Source of the DNA: a bacterium
Lineage (GTDB): Bacteria; Zhuqueibacterota; Zhuqueibacteria; Residuimicrobiales; Residuimicrobiaceae
Assembly: GCA_012523655.1 (NCBI GenBank)
Contig: JAAYTV010000586.1
Coordinates: 1 to 24,565, forward strand
Length of the DNA: 24,565 nucleotides
Direction: 5' to 3'
The translations under genes were made by a program, and so were the position numbers. Within the stretch, counting starts at the first letter, position 1, and every line of letters begins with the position of its first letter. Positions 1 to 8,171 of this stretch are shown here, piece by piece. Under the pieces are notes generated by a model. It made no database searches and had not been told where the DNA came from. It was given only the letters and a program-made list of their open reading frames with translations.

Positions 1-164
1 AAGAGCACAATCTCAAGGAGCGTAAAAATCGCAAGGATCTCTCCATTCGCCTGCAGCAGTTTTTCGATCACTATCTAATGGACGCTCCCATGCCTGTATG
101 GATGAAGACCGGCGTACCGGCAACCATGAAAAACAAAACCTGGGGATTGGAACTGACTGAATGA
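1..164 (+). CDS. S9-family serine peptidase, C-terminal fragment
   Basis: Only the last 54 codons are in the window (frame starting at base 3, stop TGA 162-164). The residues include RKNRKDLSIRLQQFFDHYL, followed by PVWMKTGVPATMKNKTWGLEL. This is the typical tail of prolyl-oligopeptidase (S9) family peptidases, where the last helices of the alpha/beta hydrolase domain are followed by a W-G-hydrophobic end. The catalytic Ser, Asp and His lie outside the window or cannot be assigned here, so activity cannot be judged. The gene ends 10 bases before mnmA and may be co-transcribed with it. The family call rests on this tail motif alone. Confidence 0.7.
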   Translation, partial: EHNLKERKNRKDLSIRLQQFFDHYLMDAPMPVWMKTGVPATMKNKTWGLELTE

Positions 165-174
165 GCGGCTGCCT

Positions 175-1272
175 ATGAAATCCAAAGTGGCTGTGGCCAT
201 GAGCGGCGGCGTGGACAGCTCCGTGGCCGCCGCCTGGCTGCACCAGCAGTGCTACGAAGTCATCGGCATCACCATGGAACATCTGGATGCTTCCCTGCTG
301 CCCGCGCAGGGTGGGCTTCGGCATCCGTCCCAGCCGAGCCGCGACGCCGCCATCATCTGCCGGCAGCTGGGCATCGAGCATCACGTGGTGGACCTGCATG
401 CACTGTTCGAGAAAACGGTCATCGACTATTTTGTCAGCGAATATATGGCCGGCCGCACCCCCAATCCTTGCGTCCACTGCAATGTGCACATCAAGTGGGG
501 AGCGCTGTGGGAATTCGGCCGTCGCTGTGGAGCAGAGTTGTTCGCCACCGGCCATTACTGCCGTGTACAAATAGACCCGCAGACCGGCCGTTATGTACTC
601 CAGCAGGCGGTGCACCGGGCCAAGGATCAGTCTTATGCGCTATGGCGATTGTCGCAGGAGCAGCTGCGCTGCACGCTGTTTCCTTTGGGCGGATGGAGTA
701 AAGAGGAGGTTAGAACCAAAGCCCGGGAATGGAACCTGGCCGTTGCCCAGAAACGTGAAAGCCAAGAAATCTGTTTCGTTCTGGATGACGACTTTCGCCG
801 TTTCCTCATCGACCGGTTGGCGCAGGCCGGCCACATGATCTCTTCAGGTGATTTCGTCGACCGTACCGGCGCTGTGATCGGCCGGCATCGCGGATTTCCT
901 TTTTACACCATTGGTCAGCGCAAGGGGCTGGGGATCGCCTTGGGGCGGCCGGTGTTTGTCTGCGAGATCGATCCCGGCAATAACCGCATCCGGCTTGGAG
1001 ACAAGCACGAGCTGTTGGCCTTCGGTCTGAGAGCAAGTCATACCAATTGGCTGGCCTGGCCGCAGCCGGCTGTCGGCGCCCAGGTAGAGGCGCGGATTCG
1101 TTACAAGGATCCCGGATTTACAGCGACCATAGAGCAGGTGGAACAGGACAGCGTGATCCTTCAATTTGCCCAACCGCGGCCGGCGGTGACGCCGGGACAA
1201 TCCGTGGTCTGTTATCAGGGGGATAGGTTGGTGGGGGGCGGAATCATAGAGAAGGCTTTGCACAGAGTTTGA
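175..1272 (+). CDS. mnmA: tRNA-specific 2-thiouridylase MnmA
   Basis: 365 residues, the usual length for MnmA (TrmU), the cytosolic enzyme that thiolates U34 of tRNA-Lys, -Glu and -Gln. It adenylates the base with ATP and then transfers sulfur from a persulfide relay. The PP-loop motif SGGVDSSV is at residues 10-17. GRTPNPCVHCN at 93-103 carries Cys102, and SQEICFV carries Cys200; these correspond to the catalytic pair of the E. coli enzyme. KDQSYALWRLS (150-160) and GQRKGLGIALG are further family signatures. A third cysteine, Cys99, gives a CxxC where E. coli has Asp99. The ATG at 175 puts the PP-loop at the right distance from the N-terminus, although no clear Shine-Dalgarno precedes it. 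It lies 10 bases after the peptidase gene and converges on the VOC gene. Confidence 0.97.
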   Translation: MKSKVAVAMSGGVDSSVAAAWLHQQCYEVIGITMEHLDASLLPAQGGLRHPSQPSRDAAIICRQLGIEHHVVDLHALFEKTVIDYFVSEYMAGRTPNPCVHCNVHIKWGALWEFGRRCGAELFATGHYCRVQIDPQTGRYVLQQAVHRAKDQSYALWRLSQEQLRCTLFPLGGWSKEEVRTKAREWNLAVAQKRESQEICFVLDDDFRRFLIDRLAQAGHMISSGDFVDRTGAVIGRHRGFPFYTIGQRKGLGIALGRPVFVCEIDPGNNRIRLGDKHELLAFGLRASHTNWLAWPQPAVGAQVEARIRYKDPGFTATIEQVEQDSVILQFAQPRPAVTPGQSVVCYQGDRLVGGGIIEKALHRV

Positions 1273-1278
1273 AAACAC

Positions 1279-1313
1279 GCGTCCGCCTGCGCACTTCAGC
1301 GCTCAACGGACGC
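1279..1313. terminator. Hairpin between convergent genes, possible bidirectional terminator
   Basis: A perfect 7-base inverted repeat (GCGTCCG at 1279-1285, CGGACGC at 1307-1313) encloses a second 4-base stem (GCGC/GCGC) around a six-base loop. It sits in the 48 bases between the convergent ends of mnmA and the VOC gene. No T-tract follows on either strand, so intrinsic termination is only a possibility. Confidence 0.35.
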
Positions 1314-1320
1314 TCTGCGC

Positions 1321-1728
1321 TCAGGATTTTTTCAGCCACTGCACGAATTCGATGATGTTATGGTCCGGATCGGCGATGTACAGCCATTTCACCTCACCCG
1401 GAATGACCAGAGGGCCTTCGATCAACGGTACCGCTCGTTTTTGCAGGTCATTGATCATCTCATCTAAATCAGCGCAGCCCAGCGCCAGATGCGGACAAAA
1501 GGGCGATGCGACCGGCGGCCGCTCGTAGGCCATTGATTGATTGTTCGCATCCAGCTTTTGCAGCAACTCTAACCTGCCTCCCTCCATCTGCAAATAAGCG
1601 AACGCCTCATGATGCTTTTCATCCAATGTGCGGAAATCCAAGTCGAATTTCAAAACATCGGTATAAAACGAAATCGATTTATCCAGGTTGGTCACCCGCA
1701 ACGCGATGTGATCGATAAAGGGTTTCAT
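1321..1728 (-). CDS. VOC (glyoxalase/bleomycin-resistance fold) family protein
   Basis: 135 residues forming the two beta-alpha-beta-beta-beta halves of a vicinal oxygen chelate protein. The candidate metal ligands sit at the expected places: His7 (DHIALRV), Glu54 (RLELL), His80 (PHLALG) and Glu127 (NIIEFV). DPDHNIIEF near the end is a very common VOC ending. VOC proteins include glyoxalase I, dioxygenases, epimerases and resistance proteins, and the substrate cannot be told from sequence. It is the last gene of a leftward operon after proB and proA, starting 21 bases past the proA stop. A GAGG lies 9 bases before the ATG, and the stretch AAAAGGATCGAGG upstream is purine-rich. Its link to proline synthesis is positional only. 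Confidence 0.85.
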   Translation of the reverse strand: MKPFIDHIALRVTNLDKSISFYTDVLKFDLDFRTLDEKHHEAFAYLQMEGGRLELLQKLDANNQSMAYERPPVASPFCPHLALGCADLDEMINDLQKRAVPLIEGPLVIPGEVKWLYIADPDHNIIEFVQWLKKS

Positions 1729-1749
1729 CTCATTTCGCCTCGATCCTTT

Positions 1750-3006
1750 TCATAGGGGATGTCTTGTTTGTCCGGTGCCCAGGACGACGAATTTTTTCGT
1801 CGTCAGCGCTTCCAAACCCATGGGGCCGTAGGCATGCAGCCGTGTGGTGGAGATGCCGATCTCTGCACCCAATCCCAATTCGCCGCCGTCGGCAAAACGG
1901 GAGGAGGCGTTTACCATCACGGAAGAGGAGTGAACCTGCTGAACAAACTGATAGGCGGTGGTCAAATTTTCCGTAACGATCACTTCGGTGTGATTGGAAC
2001 CGTGCTGTTCGATATGGGCCACAGCGGCGTTGAAATCCTCCACCACGCGCACCGAGAGGATCAAGTCCAGGTGTTCGGTATCGTAATCCCTTTCCTGCGC
2101 CGGAAGAGCGGCGGGGATCAGCTCGCAGGTCCTGGTGCATCCGCGCAGCTCGACGTTTTTGCTTTTCAACACCTCATGCGCCTTGGGCAAAAACGCAGCG
2201 GCGGCTTGGGCGTGCACCAGCAGAGTTTCCAGTGCATTGCACACTCCTGGACGCGATGTTTTACCGTCAACCAGCAACCGTAAAGCCATGTTGAGATCCG
2301 CATCCTTGTCGACATAGAGATGACAGATGCCTTTGTAATGCTTGATGACCGGTATCCGGCTGTTCTCGGCGACAAAGCGTATCAATCCCTCTCCACCCCG
2401 GGGTATCACCAGATCAATCATTGAGTCCATCTTAAGCAAAGCCGCCATATCCTGCCTGTCTGTGCCCGGCATCAGGGTCACAGCCGCTGCAGGAAGATTG
2501 CTCTCCTGCAAACCCTGCTGCAATGCGCTTACCACAGCCTGGTTGGAGTTCAAGGCCTCAGAACCACCGCGCAGAATCACCGCATTGCCGCTTTTAAGGC
2601 AAAGCCCGGCGGCGTCGGAGGTTACATTGGGACGCGCCTCATAGATCATGGCGATAACTCCCAGCGGAATCTGCATCCGGCAGACGCGCAGGCCATTGGG
2701 GCGTACCCACGACGCCGTCGTAACTCCCACTGGATCGGCGAGTTGCACCAATTCCTCCAGCGCAGTGGACATGCTTTTCAGCCGGGGCTGAGTGAGGGTC
2801 AGCCGGTCCAGCATGGCTGCGGACACCCCCTTGGCTGCCGCTTGATGTAAGTCCTGTTCATTAGCGCGCAAAATCTCAGCCTGCCTGTCGATCAGCCGGC
2901 GGGCCATGGCCTGCAGAGCGCGGTTTTTGGTAGACGAATCAAGCCTGGCGATAATACGGCTGGCCTGACGCGTGGCAGCCACCAGGTCACCCAACGGCAT
3001 GTGCAT
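1750..3006 (-). CDS. proA: Glutamate-5-semialdehyde dehydrogenase (gamma-glutamyl phosphate reductase)
   Basis: 418 residues, full length for ProA. The cytosolic enzyme reduces gamma-glutamyl phosphate with NADPH to glutamate-5-semialdehyde, the second step of proline synthesis. The aldehyde dehydrogenase fold is clear: IYEARPNVTSDAAGLCLKSGN at about residues 121-141, ILRGGSEA at 144-151, and PRGGEGLIRFV at 202-212. The catalytic cysteine is Cys256 in TSRPGVCNALE. Near the end, SSRFADGGELGLGAEIGIST is the family signature. The ATG at 3006 has AGGAGA six to seven bases upstream; a second ATG two codons later is possible. It lies 20 bases downstream of proB, the standard proBA order, and is followed by the VOC gene. 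proC is not in the window. Confidence 0.97.
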   Translation of the reverse strand: MHMPLGDLVAATRQASRIIARLDSSTKNRALQAMARRLIDRQAEILRANEQDLHQAAAKGVSAAMLDRLTLTQPRLKSMSTALEELVQLADPVGVTTASWVRPNGLRVCRMQIPLGVIAMIYEARPNVTSDAAGLCLKSGNAVILRGGSEALNSNQAVVSALQQGLQESNLPAAAVTLMPGTDRQDMAALLKMDSMIDLVIPRGGEGLIRFVAENSRIPVIKHYKGICHLYVDKDADLNMALRLLVDGKTSRPGVCNALETLLVHAQAAAAFLPKAHEVLKSKNVELRGCTRTCELIPAALPAQERDYDTEHLDLILSVRVVEDFNAAVAHIEQHGSNHTEVIVTENLTTAYQFVQQVHSSSVMVNASSRFADGGELGLGAEIGISTTRLHAYGPMGLEALTTKKFVVLGTGQTRHPL

Positions 3007-3026
3007 CTCTTTCTCCTATGCTAAAA

Positions 3027-4157
3027 TCATTCGTGGATCAGCACCAGATCATCCCGATGGATCACTTCAGCTCCGATATAACCGAGAATACCGGTGATCT
3101 CGGCGCTTTTTCTCCCTTTGATTTTGGCCAAATCACGCGCGCCGTAGCGGGTGATCCCTTTGGCGATGGGTACCGTTTGCTTGCCCTGTTGCAGCAGGAC
3201 CAGCACCGCTTCTCCCTTTTTAAAATCTCCGGCTACACCGGTCACCCCGGAGGGCAGCAGGGAAGCACCGCACTGCAGCAGAGCGCGGCCGGCGCCGCCA
3301 TCGATGGTGATCTGACCGCAGGGGGCTAGAGCGTGCACCATCCAATGCTTTTTTGCGGTCATGGGATTTTGCGAGCGCTTGAACAGCGTTCCAGTCAGCT
3401 GCCCGGCCAGCAGCGAATCCAGCGCTTCCCGTCGGCTGCCGTTGATCAGCACGGTGTTGATGCCGCGGGCACACGCCTTTTGCGCCGCTTCGATCTTGGT
3501 GCGCATGCCGCCGGTGGCTATGGGATTTTTTGCTCCGCCGGCCAGGGCATAAATGGTCCGGTCGATTTTTTCCACCACCGGCAACAGCCGCGCACTGCTG
3601 TGACAATGCGGATCACGGTCATACAGACCGTCGATATCGCTGCAGATGATCAGCAGATCGGCCTCAGCCAACATAGCGACATAAGCGGCGAGGTTGTCGT
3701 TGTCGCCGACGCGCAATTCCTCCACCGCCACGGTATCGTTTTCGTTGACGATCGGCAGACAGCCCATTCTCAGCAGCTGCCGAATGGTGTTTTTGGCATT
3801 GACGAACCGTTTGCGCGTATGGACGTCATCATAGGTCAACAGCAGCTGCGCGCAGGGAAAATCGAAAAAACGGCGCCAATGGTTCATCATCAACGGTTGG
3901 CCGATGGCGGCCAGCGCCTGTTTTTCCGGAATGGTACGGCCTGTATGCTTGAGCAGTTCCGGCTGAATGGACAAGCCGCCGGCCACCGCGCCGGAGGATA
4001 CCATGATGATTTCCTTGCCCTGATTTTTTGCCGCTGTGATAAAGCCGGCGATGGACAGTGTGTATTGTGTGCTGCATTTTTTTCCGCCCGGCGCGATCAA
4101 TCCACTGCCGATTTTGATCACCGCCCGGCGCCAAACGGGTAAAGCAGTTGTCGCCAT
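3027..4157 (-). CDS. proB: Glutamate 5-kinase with C-terminal PUA domain
   Basis: 376 residues. It phosphorylates L-glutamate with ATP to gamma-glutamyl phosphate, the first committed and proline-inhibited step of proline synthesis. The amino-acid kinase domain spans about residues 10-260: VIKIGSGLI (13-21), MVSSGAVAGG (52-61), PIVNENDTVA (135-144), GDNDNLAAYVA (151-161), SDIDGLY (173-179) and ATGGMRTKI (214-222). The PUA domain covers about 278-365, as in E. coli ProB. First gene of the leftward operon proB-proA-VOC. The ATG at 4157 has GGGAG immediately next to it and a purine-rich AAGAAAG further up, so the ribosome site is poorly spaced. No better in-frame ATG exists before the kinase core. 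The A/T-rich stretch 4176-4220 upstream may hold the promoter, but no convincing -35/-10 pair was found. Confidence 0.96.
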   Translation of the reverse strand: MATTALPVWRRAVIKIGSGLIAPGGKKCSTQYTLSIAGFITAAKNQGKEIIMVSSGAVAGGLSIQPELLKHTGRTIPEKQALAAIGQPLMMNHWRRFFDFPCAQLLLTYDDVHTRKRFVNAKNTIRQLLRMGCLPIVNENDTVAVEELRVGDNDNLAAYVAMLAEADLLIICSDIDGLYDRDPHCHSSARLLPVVEKIDRTIYALAGGAKNPIATGGMRTKIEAAQKACARGINTVLINGSRREALDSLLAGQLTGTLFKRSQNPMTAKKHWMVHALAPCGQITIDGGAGRALLQCGASLLPSGVTGVAGDFKKGEAVLVLLQQGKQTVPIAKGITRYGARDLAKIKGRKSAEITGILGYIGAEVIHRDDLVLIHE

Positions 4158-4274
4158 CTCCCGATCTTTCTTAAAGATTGCACTGTCTACAAATCAGATA
4201 TTTTTTTCATAATACAAAAAACAGGGGTTGCCGCTCGTCCGCTGACCGCTATAACGCCCTGAGACCGCACCTCA

Positions 4275-5264
4275 TCAATGAGGAAGCAGCGTACGATTGA
4301 AAAAATTCATCAATGCGGCAAGATCGATCTCATGAGCGCCGCAGTGAGCGTGCAACTCCACCGCCTCCGGCTGGCCCAGATCCTGATAGATCGGCCGAAC
4401 CTGAGCCATCGCCAGGCGGGCAAGAGACACGACGAAATCCGATGGCGGCTCCTTCCATCCATTCTGACACTGCAACGGCCGCGGCGCAATCAGGGCGTAA
4501 ATGTCCGGCCAATCCGCCCGCTCTCGCAGTCCATCGAACTTCCAGCACGGACAATGATTTTTTTCCATCTGATCCATCATGGTTAGAAATCCGGCGCTGA
4601 CCGTTGCGGCGATCCCCTCGTCCATGGCCGCCAACCACATGGCCATTTCACCGCCCAGGGACAACCCTGCGCAGCCGATGCGCTGGACATCCACCTCAGC
4701 CAAAGAACGCAAATAATCGACACAGCGAAACAAATCCCACAACCGTTCACCCATCAAAGTCCGTCCTGATTCAAAGACTCGATGCTGGCCCACCTCCGCC
4801 GAGATGGTCACAAACCCCGCTGCCGCCAGGTAATGTGCAAAACCTTTATAAATGGTATCGACATCGTACACGACGTGACGGGAACCGCCGTGTCCGTGCA
4901 CGCACACCACTGCGGGAAACGGTCCTGTTCCCTGCGAAGGACGGGTCAGAACCACGGACATTCTTCTTCCTGGAGTGGAGGCTATTTCCAATTCCACCAT
5001 TCGATAGCCGGCCCGGTCTGTCTCTGCGCATCGTTTAATTTGGAACGACAGTTGACCGCGCAGGTCCATCAGGTCTTGCAAATGAAGTAGACCAAGACAT
5101 TGACGACGCAATTGGTGTTGCCATTGTACCGCTTCTGCCGCAGTCTGTCGGCTATAGCGCATCTCCCGCATCCCATCCGCAGTTGATGGAGCCGATGCGT
5201 AGACCGGCGCACTCACATACATCCACGCACTAAGGATCAGGCGAACACACGGCTTGAATTTCAT
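4275..5264 (-). CDS. Secreted alpha/beta hydrolase (dienelactone hydrolase / acetyl-xylan esterase-like)
   Basis: 329 residues. The N-terminus has basic residues, a hydrophobic stretch (about 8-18) and a possible cleavage site near ASA (residues 23-25), suggesting export. The hydrolase core includes VVCVHGHGGSRH (119-130) as the oxyanion-hole HG motif and AGLSLGGEMA (199-208) with nucleophile Ser202. DWPDIYALIAPRPL (251-264) is typical of prolyl-oligopeptidase-like esterases in polysaccharide-degrading bacteria. GAHEI provides catalytic His311. The acid normally follows the APRPL strand as an Asp; here the sequence NGWKEPP offers only Glu272. AAAGGAG lies six bases before the ATG. It is transcribed divergently from the DUF1080 lipoprotein, which also points to carbohydrate use. 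The substrate is unknown; an ester or peptide substrate is equally possible. Confidence 0.8.
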   Translation of the reverse strand: MKFKPCVRLILSAWMYVSAPVYASAPSTADGMREMRYSRQTAAEAVQWQHQLRRQCLGLLHLQDLMDLRGQLSFQIKRCAETDRAGYRMVELEIASTPGRRMSVVLTRPSQGTGPFPAVVCVHGHGGSRHVVYDVDTIYKGFAHYLAAAGFVTISAEVGQHRVFESGRTLMGERLWDLFRCVDYLRSLAEVDVQRIGCAGLSLGGEMAMWLAAMDEGIAATVSAGFLTMMDQMEKNHCPCWKFDGLRERADWPDIYALIAPRPLQCQNGWKEPPSDFVVSLARLAMAQVRPIYQDLGQPEAVELHAHCGAHEIDLAALMNFFNRTLLPH

Positions 5265-5352
5265 GTCCGGCTCCTTTGGCTTTACTACAATGACCCCCCC
5301 TAATATACGATTTGATTTAATGATGATCCAGTCCTTTCCTGGGTATTTTTAT

Positions 5353-5381
5353 TTGACTCTTGACTGGAAAAAACGTATACT
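5353..5381 (+). promoter_or_regulatory. Sigma-70-like promoter of the DUF1080 lipoprotein gene
   Basis: TTGACT (5353-5358) and TATACT (5376-5381) are separated by exactly 17 bases. They lie 44 bases before the ATG at 5426, leaving a short leader. A second TTGACT at 5360 and a TATAAT at 5388 lie next to it, but their mutual spacing of 22 is too long. The site is in the 161-base gap between divergent genes. Confidence 0.65.
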
Positions 5382-5425
5382 ATGGATTATAATACTTGAC
5401 CATTCTTATCACTCGAGGATCGATC

Positions 5426-6046
5426 ATGAAAAAAAGAACGCTCGCCCTGCTGGGGGTCCTGTTGTTCTTAGCGGCTGGATGCCAAAAATCTGATGTAAAA
5501 AAAGGCATAGAGCCGGAATGGATTTCCCTGTTCAACGGCAAAAATCTGGACGGCTGGTTCAGCCGCGGCAAAGCCACCTGGGAGGTGCGCGACGGCGTCC
5601 TGATCGGCCGGGACGGGATGGGCCATCTCTATGCAGAGCCGGTGCTGAGCGACCTGGAAGTCAAGGGCCTGTTTCGCGTCAGCGAGAAAGGCAACAGCGG
5701 CTTTTACTTTCGCGCCAATCCCCCGGAGTCCAATCCGGATGGGTTTCCCCGCGGCTATGAAGCGCAGATCGATAACCATTCCACCGCGCACACCGGCTGG
5801 TTGTGGAAACCCGGCAAACCGACCGGCCAGGCCAAAGCCCTGTTAACCAAGGACAACGAATGGTTCTCCCTGCGCATCAAAGCGGTCGGCGAGAACATTC
5901 AGATCTGGGTGAACGAGCAGCTGGTCACTGAATTCGCGGACTCGGAGTACAGTCAGGGTCATTTTGCCATTCAGGGACATAATCCGGGCATGACCATAGA
6001 GGCTAAAGAGCTGTACTACCGCTCCTGGGGCGGTCGCGCTCAATAG
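5426..6046 (+). CDS. DUF1080 (3-keto-disaccharide hydrolase-like) lipoprotein
   Basis: 206 residues from the ATG at 5426, chosen because GAGGA lies about seven bases upstream and the protein then starts with a proper lipoprotein signal: MKKR, a hydrophobic core, then LAAGC with the lipidated Cys19. An ATG-like start at 5396 would add ten unlikely residues. The mature part is one DUF1080/PF06439 jelly-roll domain: ISLFNGKNLDGW (33-44), GNSGFYFRANPP (89-100), GYEAQIDNH (110-118), WFSLRIKAVGENIQIWVN (146-163) and GHFAIQGHNPGMTIE (178-192). Members of this family bind or cleave glycans, and some hydrolyse 3-keto-disaccharides. It probably acts in the periplasm or at the outer membrane. nadB follows after 30 bases, possibly in the same transcript although the functions are unrelated. 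Confidence 0.9.
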   Translation: MKKRTLALLGVLLFLAAGCQKSDVKKGIEPEWISLFNGKNLDGWFSRGKATWEVRDGVLIGRDGMGHLYAEPVLSDLEVKGLFRVSEKGNSGFYFRANPPESNPDGFPRGYEAQIDNHSTAHTGWLWKPGKPTGQAKALLTKDNEWFSLRIKAVGENIQIWVNEQLVTEFADSEYSQGHFAIQGHNPGMTIEAKELYYRSWGGRAQ

Positions 6047-6076
6047 CCGGCGGCAGGCCCGGCAAAGGATGATACG

Positions 6077-7684
6077 ATGAGCCTTCAAACTGATTATCTG
6101 GTCATCGGCAGCGGCATCGCTGGACTCTCCGCAGCCATCAAACTCGCAAAAAAAGGCACGGTGGCGGTGGTCACCAAAAAGCAGAAGAACGAGTCCAACA
6201 CTAACTATGCGCAAGGCGGCATCGCCGCGGTTTTTGACGAAAGCGATTCTTTTGATCGTCATATTCAGGACACGCTGCAGGCCGGGGCCGGGCTGTGTCA
6301 TGAGGATGCGGTTCGCCTGATCGTCGAACAGGGCCCTGAAAGGGTGCGCGAGCTGTTTTCCTTGGGTGTGCCGTTTACCCAGAAGGAGAACGGCCGGTTC
6401 GATCTTGGCCGGGAAGGGGGGCATCACCATCATCGCATCGTGCATGTCAAAGACCACACCGGCCGGGATGTGGAACAAGCCCTGCTGGCGGCTGTCAAAA
6501 GCAACGCCAATATCACGCTCTATGAACACCATGTGGCCATCGAGCTGATCACCGAGCATCATATTTTCTCACCTCAGCGGCAGCCGATGGAACTGCACTG
6601 CTGGGGCGCCTATGTGCTGGAGGTTCAGACCAACCAGATCGACCGGTTTCTCGCCAAGGCGACCATTCTGGCCACGGGCGGATGTGGTCAGGTCTATCAG
6701 CACACCACCAATCCCGCCATCGCCACAGGCGATGGTGTGGCTTTGAGCTACCGCGCGGGAGCGACCATCGGCAACATGGAGTTCATGCAGTTTCATCCCA
6801 CCTCCCTCTACCATCCGGAGGCGAACTCTTTTTTAATCTCCGAAGCCGTGCGGGGATTCGGCGGTCGTTTGATCACCAAAGCCGGTGAGTCCTTTATGGA
6901 AAAATATCATCCCATGGCCTCCCTGGCGCCGCGCGATATCGTCGCCAGGGCGATAGACAGTGAGATGAAAAAAAGCGGCGATCCCTGCGTCTATCTTGAT
7001 ATCACCCATAAAAGTGCGGATGAAATTAAAAGCCATTTTCCGCACATTTATGAAAATTGCTTGAACTATAAAATCGACATCACTCAGGAACCGATCCCGG
7101 TGGTGCCGGCCGCCCACTATGCCTGCGGAGGCGTGATCACTGATCTGCAGGCCCGCACCAGCATCGGCGGTCTATTCGCCGCCGGGGAAGTGACCTGCAC
7201 CGGCGTGCACGGCGCCAACCGGCTGGCGTCAAACTCTTTGCTGGAAGCCGTGGTGTTTGCTCATGTCGCCAGTGAGACCGCCGTCCGCTACGTGGAATCA
7301 CGGCGTTTTGATTTTCCCGACATTCCGCGTTGGGACGACAGCGGAACGTTTAACAGCGAAGAGTGGGTACTCATCTCCCATGATCAAATGGAAATCAAGA
7401 ACATCATGTGGGATTACGTCGGCATCGTCCGTTCCACTCTCCGGCTGGAACGCGCCCTCAGCCGGATCCGCTTGATCAGGCAGGAAATCGAAAACTTTTA
7501 CCGGCGCACAAAAATCACCGAGGGATTGATCGAGTTGCGCAACCTGGCCACTGTCGCTCAGCTGATCATCCAGTCCGCGCTGATGCGCAAGGAGAGCCGT
7601 GGGCTGCATTATACGACCGACTATCCTAATAAAGATGACGAACATTTTCTCCAGGATACGGTGTTGCAACGCATCGACGTCTGA
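6077..7684 (+). CDS. nadB: L-aspartate oxidase
   Basis: 535 residues, full length. The FAD enzyme oxidises L-aspartate to iminoaspartate, which NadA condenses with dihydroxyacetone phosphate in de novo NAD synthesis. The FAD-binding GSGIAGLSAA is at 11-20, YAQGGIAAV at 44-52 and REGGHHHHRIVHVKDHTGRD at 112-131, with Glu113 matching the substrate-contact Glu of E. coli NadB. QFHPTSLY (238-245), APRDIVARAID (284-294) with the catalytic Arg286, HYACGGV (347-353), and AAGEVTCTGVHGANRLASNS (368-387) complete the set. These distinguish it from succinate dehydrogenase flavoproteins, which carry different substrate-site residues and partner genes. AAAGGA lies about eight bases upstream of the ATG. 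nadA and nadC are not in the window. Confidence 0.96.
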   Translation: MSLQTDYLVIGSGIAGLSAAIKLAKKGTVAVVTKKQKNESNTNYAQGGIAAVFDESDSFDRHIQDTLQAGAGLCHEDAVRLIVEQGPERVRELFSLGVPFTQKENGRFDLGREGGHHHHRIVHVKDHTGRDVEQALLAAVKSNANITLYEHHVAIELITEHHIFSPQRQPMELHCWGAYVLEVQTNQIDRFLAKATILATGGCGQVYQHTTNPAIATGDGVALSYRAGATIGNMEFMQFHPTSLYHPEANSFLISEAVRGFGGRLITKAGESFMEKYHPMASLAPRDIVARAIDSEMKKSGDPCVYLDITHKSADEIKSHFPHIYENCLNYKIDITQEPIPVVPAAHYACGGVITDLQARTSIGGLFAAGEVTCTGVHGANRLASNSLLEAVVFAHVASETAVRYVESRRFDFPDIPRWDDSGTFNSEEWVLISHDQMEIKNIMWDYVGIVRSTLRLERALSRIRLIRQEIENFYRRTKITEGLIELRNLATVAQLIIQSALMRKESRGLHYTTDYPNKDDEHFLQDTVLQRIDV

Positions 7685-7706
7685 TCGTGATTCAGGCCGG
7701 CCGAGA

Positions 7707-8133
7707 ATGCCTCGAGCCGCTGATTCAGGATACGACTTGTGGAGCTCTCATGGTGATTTAAAAGCATCTGTGCGCGCCTTAAAGTTCCTGAACGAAGTAT
7801 CGCTGCATCTTGATCCCCGCATCAACATCTTTATCGGCGCCAACGAGAACGGAAAAACCGACCTCCTCAAATCCATCGAAGCCTTCCGGCCCGACCGGTC
7901 AAAGGGATCTGGTCCGCATTCTCGAATATCCGGCGATGAAAAATCAGAGCATCCACACTACCCACTCTGCGTTTATGATCAATCGAGAGCATCCGGAACG
8001 GGCCAGCCTGGTGATCAAAGACAACAAGGGCACCCGGGTGGAGGAGGGATGTTATCGGCAGAACCGGAAACCTTTGCACAATGAACTGGGGCTCAAGGTG
8101 GGAATCTTTTTTTCTTCCGCGACTCCAGCCTGA
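7707..8133 (+). pseudogene. Remnant of an OLD-like AAA/ABC-type ATPase (internal deletion plus frameshift)
   Basis: Two pieces of one ATPase family are joined directly but in different frames. The first (in frame with ATG 7707) reads LNEVSLHLDPRINIFIG and then the Walker A GANENGKT at 7836-7859, ending at about IEAF near 7886. The second, one frame on from about 7893, reads QRDLVRILEYP, then TTHSAFMINREHPER (TTHSAF at 7957-7974) and VIKDNKGTRVEEG, and stops at TGA 8131-8133. In intact OLD/AAA15-type ATPases several hundred residues with coiled coil, signature and Walker B separate these motifs, and more sequence follows the TTHS switch. All of that is missing, so the product cannot be functional. 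Such ATPases occur in phage defence and DNA repair. The native start is uncertain. Confidence 0.75.
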
Positions 8134-8171
8134 TTTTAAAGCCGCCGTTTTGAAAAAAATCGGCTTTCTGG

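Noticed and set aside
3333..4142. 269-codon plus-strand open frame opposite proB
   Set aside because: Fully antisense to glutamate kinase, with no recognisable motif.
4176..4240. Promoter for proB in the A/T-rich stretch
   Set aside because: A TATTAT-like -10 is present leftward, but no acceptable -35 lies at 16-18 bases, so it was not listed as a feature.
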